Shown here: positions 34,527-39,586 of the stretch, piece by piece
Numbering within the stretch: position 1 is the first letter of the stretch
Layout: each line of letters begins with the position of its first letter
Assembly (NCBI GenBank): GCA_003232435.1
Contig: QIJL01000249.1
Location: 1-39,586, forward strand
Direction: 5' to 3'
DNA: 39,586 nucleotides
DNA from: Flavobacteriales bacterium
GTDB taxonomy: Bacteria > Bacteroidota > Bacteroidia > Flavobacteriales > Flavobacteriaceae
Translations under genes and position numbers: made by a program
Notes under the pieces: generated by a model
Databases searched by the model: none
What the model saw: the letters and a program-made list of their open reading frames with translations, nothing else
Told to the model about the DNA's origin: nothing

Positions 34527-36155
34527 ATGTGTAACAATCATCAATTACCAAAAAAGGAAGCGTCGAGAAGTGAAAAAGACGAAAAGAATATACACGATCA
34601 GGAACATGCAACCTGGAACCGTCGCTCGTTTATTCAAGCACTCGGTCTTGTAGGTGGAGGAAGTATAATGCTTGGAAGTGCTGCTGTTACAGCATCAAAA
34701 CCATCTCCGCTCTCCGTTGCCCTTTCTGAAAGTGAAACAGATAACATTCTCGTTATCATAAGGCTTAAAGGTGGAAATGACGGGCTTAATACTATTGTTC
34801 CGATATACGATTATGCTACCTATGCTAACCTTAGACCCAACATTCGTCATCAACAAAGTGACCTTATAAACCTCGACAGTGATTTTGCAATCCCCAACTA
34901 TTTGGATAGTATGGAACAAATGTGGGGTGATGGGCAGATGAAAGTAATTCACGGAGTAGGATATTCACCACAAAATTTATCGCATTTTCGTTCTTCAGAA
35001 ATCTGGGCTTCAACTGCAGACTCCTATTTCGAGCCAACCGGATGGTGGGGTCGTTATCATGAATATCTGTATCCAGATTACCTGATTAATCCTCCCGATG
35101 CACCTCCGGCAATTCAAATTGGAAGCATTGGTAATCTTATCTTCGATGGGCAAGAGACCAATTATGCATTTTCTGTGGCAAATCCAGAACAACTGGAAAA
35201 TGTAGCAGAGAACGGACAATTCCATGATCTGCTCAACTTACCCGATTGTGTTTATGGAGACAAGCTTTTCTTTATGCGGTCTACAACCAATACCACATTT
35301 ACGTATGCAAGTGTGATTCATGATGCCTACACAAGCTCATCGAATGAAGCACCATACAGCAATGAACAACTCGCGAACCAATTATCTATTGTTGCGCGCA
35401 TGATTAAAGGTGGTCTTGGAACTAAAGTTTATATGGTGACATTAGGCAGTTTCGACACACATGCGAACCAACCGAATGCGCACCAAAATCTCCTCGAAGA
35501 TCTGGCAGATACACTAAAGAATTTTTATATAGATCTTGGTGCCGCAGGTATGGAAAATAATGTGCTATCCATGACCATTTCTGAATTTGGACGCAGGCCT
35601 TACGAAAATGGATCGAATGGTACAGACCACGGTGCTGCATCGCCAGTACTGTTGTTTGGCCCCAGCTTGAACGGAAGTGGTTTTGTAGGTACACACCCCG
35701 AACTGGATGTTTGGGACGACAACGACAATCTCATTCCGTCTACAGATTTCCGATCGGTTTATTCAAGTGTGCTCACCAACTGGTTCTGTCTGGACCCTTC
35801 CGTAGTAGATCTAATAATGCTTAACGAGTCGTACAACACACTCGATCTTGGTTTTGAATGTGAAACTCTTGGGAATAGTGACTTCGGAAATGTAACCCAT
35901 TTTATCCATGCACCAGTTTACAAAAATAACCGCGTCTATATCGAAATAAACATGACCAATACTAGCCACGTAGACGTAAAATTGTACGACATCATGGGCA
36001 AAGAACTTGGCACGCTGAAAAATGAAGTCCTCTTTCCGGGAGTTCACGCTATTGATGTTAAAGCCGCTATTAACTCCAGGCTAAGTTATGGACAATATAT
36101 CTACAGGATATCGATGGGAGGACAGTTTTACAGTAAATCCTTAATTATTAAGTAA
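34527..36155 (+). CDS. DUF1501 protein with Tat signal and T9SS sorting tail
   Basis: The 542-residue protein carries a twin-arginine signal, NRRSFIQALGL (31-41), followed by a hydrophobic run, so it should be exported folded by Tat. The body is DUF1501, an alkaline phosphatase/sulfatase-like fold, with LKGGNDGLNT, SHFRSSEIWAST and TISEFGRRPYENGSNGTDHG segments. The last ~80 residues form a T9SS type A tail (VKLYDIMGKELG, later YGQYIYRIS). The ATG at 34527 is favoured; an in-frame start at 34488 lies inside DUF1800. The enzymatic activity, if any, is unknown. Confidence 0.92.
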   Translation: MCNNHQLPKKEASRSEKDEKNIHDQEHATWNRRSFIQALGLVGGGSIMLGSAAVTASKPSPLSVALSESETDNILVIIRLKGGNDGLNTIVPIYDYATYANLRPNIRHQQSDLINLDSDFAIPNYLDSMEQMWGDGQMKVIHGVGYSPQNLSHFRSSEIWASTADSYFEPTGWWGRYHEYLYPDYLINPPDAPPAIQIGSIGNLIFDGQETNYAFSVANPEQLENVAENGQFHDLLNLPDCVYGDKLFFMRSTTNTTFTYASVIHDAYTSSSNEAPYSNEQLANQLSIVARMIKGGLGTKVYMVTLGSFDTHANQPNAHQNLLEDLADTLKNFYIDLGAAGMENNVLSMTISEFGRRPYENGSNGTDHGAASPVLLFGPSLNGSGFVGTHPELDVWDDNDNLIPSTDFRSVYSSVLTNWFCLDPSVVDLIMLNESYNTLDLGFECETLGNSDFGNVTHFIHAPVYKNNRVYIEINMTNTSHVDVKLYDIMGKELGTLKNEVLFPGVHAIDVKAAINSRLSYGQYIYRISMGGQFYSKSLIIK

Positions 36156-36173
36156 CCTATAATGTTTTTTACT

Positions 36174-36210
36174 GAAAAGTCTTCTGGTATTTGGAAGACT
36201 TTTCTTTTTT
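36174..36210 (+). terminator. Terminator after the DUF1501 gene
   Basis: A perfect 11-bp stem (36174-36184 with 36194-36204) with a nine-base loop is followed by six T's. It lies 18 bases after the stop. Confidence 0.9.
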
Positions 36211-36239
36211 CAGATATCTCCTTCCGAAGATAAAATCGT

Positions 36240-36247
36240 TATTTTTG
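36240..36247 (+). promoter_or_regulatory. -7 promoter box for metG
   Basis: tatttttg matches TAnnTTTG and lies 38 bases before the metG ATG, giving a leader of about 30 bases. The -33 element is not clear. Confidence 0.5.
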
Positions 36248-36285
36248 TGCCTGTTTACCAAAACAGAGGACATCTTAGAAATTAA

Positions 36286-38352
36286 ATGAACAACCCAAAA
36301 AGATATACAATTACCGCTGCATTGCCTTACACTAACGGCCCAGTACATATTGGCCACCTTGCAGGCGTATATATCCCCGCCGACATTTATGCGCGTTTTC
36401 AACGATTACAGGGAAAAGACGTAGTATTTGTTTGTGGCAGTGACGAACACGGTGTGCCCATCACCTTAAAAGCTAAAAAGGAAGGAATTACACCGCAACA
36501 GCTGGTCGATAAATATCACGAAATCATTAAAAAATCTTTTTCTGATTTTGGTATTACATTCGATAATTATTCCCGGACTTCAGCAAAAATACATCACGAT
36601 ACTGCTTCCAAATTTTTCAAAAAACTGTACGATGACGGGAAGTTTGTGGAAGAAGTAACAGAGCAATTATACGACCCCGAAGCGAAGCAATTTTTGGCCG
36701 ATCGCTTTGTGGTGGGTACATGCCCCAAATGTGACTACGAAGAAAGCTATGGGGATCAATGTGAAAATTGTGGCACTTCCCATAATGCTACAGATCTTAT
36801 TAATCCGAAGAGCACTATTTCAGGAAGCACCCCCATTACTAAAAAAACCAAACACTGGTTTTTACCTCTGGACCAGTATCAAGATTGGCTCAGCGAATGG
36901 ATTCTAGAAGGACATAAAAAAGACTGGAAAATCAATGTTTACGGACAATGTAAATCCTGGATTGATGATGGTTTGAGACCTCGTGCAGTAACCCGCGATC
37001 TAGATTGGGGTATTCCGGTTCCTCTTGACGGAGCGGAAGGGAAGGTGCTTTATGTTTGGTTCGATGCGCCAATAGGGTATATCTCTGCGACAAAAGAATG
37101 GGCAGAGCGGGAAGGAAAAGACTGGAAACCTTACTGGAAAAGTGAAGACACAAAACTACTGCACTTTATTGGGAAGGACAATATTGTTTTCCACTGTATT
37201 ATTTTCCCGAGCATGCTAAAAGCAGATGGCTCTTATCTCCTTCCGGATAATGTACCTGCCAATGAATTTCTCAATTTGGAAGGAAGCAAGATATCTACCA
37301 GTAAAAACTGGGCTGTTTGGTTACATGAGTATCTGGAAGAATTTCCAGGGCAGCAGGATGCTTTAAGGTATACATTAACTGCGAATGCCCCCGAAACCAA
37401 GGATAATGATTTTACCTGGACAGATTTTCAGGCGCGGAATAATAATGAACTGGTGGCTATCTTCGGAAATTTTATAAACCGGGTCGTTGTACTCACGAAT
37501 AAATATTATGATGGCGAAGTACCCCAGCCTTCCAATTTTTCAGAAGCAGATAACACCGTTTTACAAGAACTTCAATTGTATCCCGATGTGATTACAAGCT
37601 CCATTGAGCGGTATCGTTTTCGCGAAGCCCAGAACCGACTTATGGAAGTAGCCCGTTTGGGGAATAAATATCTGGCAGATGAAGAACCCTGGAAAACCAT
37701 CAAAACAGATGAAGAGCGTACCAAAACAGTGATGTACGTTGCCTTGCAAATAGCTGCGTCATTAGCCGTTTTATGCGAACCTTTTTTGCCACATACTTCA
37801 GAAAAGTTAAAAAACATATTGAACCACTCCAACCTCGTTTCTGAACCACAATGGCAGGATATTAGTGCAAAAACGAATATCCTTCCTGCCGGTCATCACA
37901 TCGGAAAGGGCGAGTTACTCTTCAGCAAAATAGATGATGACCAAATACAACATCAACTGGAGAAACTGCAAGCCAGTAAAAAAGCAAATGAAGCCATGAA
38001 TGCAACTGTAGACCCTCAAAAGGATATTATTACTTTCGATGATTTCACCAAACTTGATATGAGAGTAGGTACAATTATTTCTGCTGAAAAAATGCCGAAA
38101 ACTAAGAAGCTACTTATCTTACAGGTTGACACCGGAATAGATACAAGAACTATCGTTTCGGGGATTGCCGAAAGTTATACCCCCGAAGAAGTTGTTGGTA
38201 AAAAAGTGACTGTATTGGTTAATCTTGCACCTCGAGAACTTCGTGGAGTTGAGAGTGAAGGGATGATTCTGATGACAGAAACACCAGATGGGAAACTTGT
38301 TTTTGTGAATCCTGATAAGAAAAATGTTGGGAATGGTGCAAGTATAAGTTAG
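36286..38352 (+). CDS. metG: Methionyl-tRNA synthetase
   Basis: MetG charges initiator and elongator tRNA-Met. The 688-residue protein shows the class I motif HIGH in [10 protein letters not shown] (19-28), a zinc knuckle with four cysteines ([17 protein letters not shown]), the KMSKS-type KISTSK near 344, and a C-terminal tRNA-binding EMAP/Trbp111-like domain (from about 585: [20 protein letters not shown]). The length is normal for the form with the extra domain. It has its own promoter and ends before a decayed stretch. Confidence 0.97.
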   Translation: MNNPKRYTITAALPYTNGPVHIGHLAGVYIPADIYARFQRLQGKDVVFVCGSDEHGVPITLKAKKEGITPQQLVDKYHEIIKKSFSDFGITFDNYSRTSAKIHHDTASKFFKKLYDDGKFVEEVTEQLYDPEAKQFLADRFVVGTCPKCDYEESYGDQCENCGTSHNATDLINPKSTISGSTPITKKTKHWFLPLDQYQDWLSEWILEGHKKDWKINVYGQCKSWIDDGLRPRAVTRDLDWGIPVPLDGAEGKVLYVWFDAPIGYISATKEWAEREGKDWKPYWKSEDTKLLHFIGKDNIVFHCIIFPSMLKADGSYLLPDNVPANEFLNLEGSKISTSKNWAVWLHEYLEEFPGQQDALRYTLTANAPETKDNDFTWTDFQARNNNELVAIFGNFINRVVVLTNKYYDGEVPQPSNFSEADNTVLQELQLYPDVITSSIERYRFREAQNRLMEVARLGNKYLADEEPWKTIKTDEERTKTVMYVALQIAASLAVLCEPFLPHTSEKLKNILNHSNLVSEPQWQDISAKTNILPAGHHIGKGELLFSKIDDDQIQHQLEKLQASKKANEAMNATVDPQKDIITFDDFTKLDMRVGTIISAEKMPKTKKLLILQVDTGIDTRTIVSGIAESYTPEEVVGKKVTVLVNLAPRELRGVESEGMILMTETPDGKLVFVNPDKKNVGNGASIS

Positions 38353-38370
38353 TTGTAAACAATTTAAGAA

Positions 38371-38505
38371 ATGCCGAAAAGCATTCATATAATAAAGAAG
38401 AATTTTAAAGGTTTAACAAAAGTCGAACGTGATAAACAAGCTAAAGACCTATATTCTGAATTAAACGAATGGGGCTCGAAAAAGTTCGATAATAAAAGAG
38501 GTTAA
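38371..38505 (+). CDS. Small hypothetical protein, 44 residues
   Basis: An ATG frame 18 bases after metG encodes a basic, soluble peptide of 44 residues (MPKSIHIIKKNFKGLTKVER at the start). I do not recognise it. The composition is plausible for a real protein, but the setting, next to a start-less fragment, allows that it is a leftover of a decayed gene. Confidence 0.45.
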   Translation: MPKSIHIIKKNFKGLTKVERDKQAKDLYSELNEWGSKKFDNKRG

Positions 38506-38687
38506 GAAGAATTGAAAGAATAAAAAGAATAGTTAAATATGGATTTTTGATTTTCGGAGCAATAATTCTAATAGGGTTTGCTCTAATAGGAAATATTACA
38601 CACGAGGAATTTGATTCTCAAAAATGGGAAAATTGGACGGAAACTGAATCTAGTATTTCAATGCGCTGGGATATGATGAATAGTTAG
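38496..38687 (+). pseudogene. Start-less, probably truncated small membrane-protein fragment
   Basis: An open frame with no ATG, GTG or TTG start reads KRLRRIERIKRIVKYG, a clear membrane segment (FLIFGAIILIGFALIGNI) and then WENWTETESSISMRWDMMNS before TAG. Protein-like composition and the W.NWTETES..RWDMMN pattern recall a flavobacterial family that, as I remember it, continues for another 60 residues or so. I read it as a decayed gene missing both ends; a rare ATT or ATA start is the alternative. Confidence 0.45.
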
Positions 38688-38746
38688 CGTCTTTTTACAC
38701 ACTACGTTTCATACACCAGACCGGTCTTATGACTAAGTTCTAAATT

Positions 38747-38782
38747 AACAAGGAATTTAGATTAATACCTAAATTCCTTGTT
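38747..38782 (-). terminator. Long hairpin downstream of ssb
   Basis: A perfect 14-bp inverted repeat (38747-38760 with 38769-38782) closes an eight-base loop, 18 bases past the ssb stop. The T-run on the minus strand is weak (aattt), so it may stabilise the ssb mRNA end as much as terminate it. Confidence 0.6.
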
Positions 38783-38800
38783 TCACTTATTAGTCTCAAA

Positions 38801-39133
38801 TTACTTCCCAAGCAGCAACAACTCATTACAAACTACTTCTGTCGTGTAACGCTTATTACCCTCTTTGTCATCCCATGAGCGTGTAACCAGCTTTCCTTCA
38901 ATGGCAATCTCTTTGCCTTTTACAACATAGTTTTCAATAATCTCTGCGGTCTTTCCCCATGCCACTACATTATGCCATAGCGTGTTTTCTACACGTTCCC
39001 CTTCAGCATTTTTATAGCTATCGTTTGTAGCCATAGAAAATTTAGCGAGTTTCTTCCCGCCATCAAGGTTTACAATTTCCGGGTCTTGCCCCAGTCTACC
39101 AATCAACTGTACTCTGTTTCTAAGTGCGTTCAT
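38801..39133 (-). CDS. ssb: Single-stranded DNA-binding protein, short form
   Basis: The 110-residue protein is a single OB-fold SSB: MNALRNRVQLIGRLGQDPEI at the start, LAKFSMATNDSY, WHNVVAWGKTAEI and GKEIAIEGKLVTRSW in order. It protects single-stranded DNA in replication and repair. It stops at NELLLLGK and lacks the flexible linker and acidic DDDIPF-type tip through which typical SSBs recruit partners. A short form suggests a secondary or specialised SSB; the main copy may lie elsewhere. Confidence 0.93.
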   Translation of the reverse strand: MNALRNRVQLIGRLGQDPEIVNLDGGKKLAKFSMATNDSYKNAEGERVENTLWHNVVAWGKTAEIIENYVVKGKEIAIEGKLVTRSWDDKEGNKRYTTEVVCNELLLLGK

Positions 39134-39191
39134 TTTAATTAATTTTAATGTTAAACAATTGATACTATCGAACGTCTTTCATTCGACACTG

Positions 39192-39199
39192 CAAACATA
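39192..39199 (-). promoter_or_regulatory. -7 promoter box for ssb
   Basis: The minus strand reads tatgtttg, an exact TAnnTTTG match 58 bases before the ssb start, giving a leader of about 50 bases. The -33 element is not clear. Confidence 0.5.
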
Positions 39200-39539
39200 T
39201 ATCGCTGTCACTGTACAACCCGGTTGCGAAACACTTACTTTCGTTTATAGTTGTTTGTAAGCGTTTGTAAATATATAGATGCCAGTGGGGCGGGGGCAAC
39301 TATATATAAGTTTACACTGATAGGCATAGTTAATTTTCGCCGTTGGAAAATTGGCTTTTTTTGAAGTATGTAAGTTGTTCAATCTATGGTTCTACCGCCA
39401 CTAATTCAGCTTGTACAGAGCATAAGCTATCGCCGACCTAAATAGGTCAAATCAAACTCTTACTTGTCATTGAACGTATTACACTTGTTAATACTATCTC
39501 TTAGAGCTTAGTTCTAACATACGGTCAAAACCGATGCAA
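39200..39539. other. Stretch with no recognised gene
   Basis: These 340 bases contain many stops in all frames. Notable details are a direct repeat gtttgtaa (about 39250-39270), a GC-rich spot ggggcggggg, and a short hairpin cggtcaaaaccg near 39522. I see no tRNA fold or convincing terminator. Confidence 0.4.
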
Positions 39540-39586
39540 TTACTTTTTATGTTTTTTGGGGTCAAATTCAAGACCCTTCTTTAGTT
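39540..39586 (-). CDS. Possible C-terminal end of a minus-strand gene, cut by the window edge
   Basis: Reading in from the right edge on the minus strand, one frame gives LKKGLEFDPKKHKK followed by TAA. A lysine-rich tail of this kind looks protein-like, but 14 codons are too few to identify a gene, and another frame is also open for 27 codons here. Confidence 0.25.
   Translation of the reverse strand, partial: LKKGLEFDPKKHKK

Noticed and set aside
1-39586. CRISPR arrays, insertion sequences or prophage
   Set aside because: I saw no regularly spaced repeats, transposase or integrase motifs, or phage structural genes on either strand.

Overview
This window is chromosomal DNA of a bacterium in the phylum Bacteroidota, very probably family Flavobacteriaceae; I cannot name a genus. 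The evidence is low GC content, repeated promoter boxes of the Bacteroidota form TAnnTTTG (with a TTTG element 21 bases upstream of the best one), few Shine-Dalgarno sites, two proteins with type IX secretion (T9SS) sorting tails, a fused OlsF-type acyltransferase, and families frequent in this group (DUF4286, DUF6428, DUF1800/DUF1501). Almost all the DNA is coding. I see no rRNA, CRISPR array, insertion sequence or prophage.

Layout. 1-442: the 3' end of a tRNA (probably Asp) with its terminator, then tRNA-Leu(CAA) on the minus strand. 559-6742: housekeeping genes for PRPP synthesis (prs), ribosomal protein L25 (rplY), peptidyl-tRNA hydrolase (pth), FMN/FAD synthesis (ribF), a vitamin K-dependent carboxylase-like HTTM membrane protein, and serS. 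6799-13390: a closely packed plus-strand run with a TPR protein, DUF4286, rsmA, mgtE, a thioesterase, a cupin, a D-2-hydroxyacid dehydrogenase, a 56-residue membrane protein and a DUF1801 protein. It is followed by a VOC-family pseudogene and a TM2-domain protein. 14079-16310: an arsenic-type operon (operator, arsR, DUF6428, arsC, DUF1304, DinB) with no arsenite pump in view. 16531-20666: a lipoprotein facing a minus-strand group of olsF, aspartate kinase and a GNAT acetyltransferase. 20729-21733: fbp.

21803-25603 is the most unusual part. It holds a coiled-coil protein, a protein resembling the N-terminal half of some Bacteroidota OmpA-family proteins, a Ras/Rab-like small GTPase, a histidine kinase with a degenerate receiver domain, and a convergent TerB-like gene whose terminator lies inside the kinase gene. 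I propose this as a candidate GTPase/kinase signalling module; its function is unknown.

25777-36155: a class V aminotransferase, mfd, a secreted NHL-type beta-propeller with a T9SS tail, a YraN nuclease-like protein, an LD-carboxypeptidase, and a DUF1800/DUF1501 pair in which DUF1501 carries both a Tat signal and a T9SS tail. 36286-39586: metG, then a decayed stretch with a small ORF and a start-less, apparently truncated membrane-protein fragment, then a short ssb on the minus strand and a poorly coding edge.

Most genes serve core metabolism, translation and repair. The accessory content is the arsenic operon, the GTPase/kinase cluster, the exported T9SS proteins and two spots of gene decay (13393-13560 and 38371-38687).
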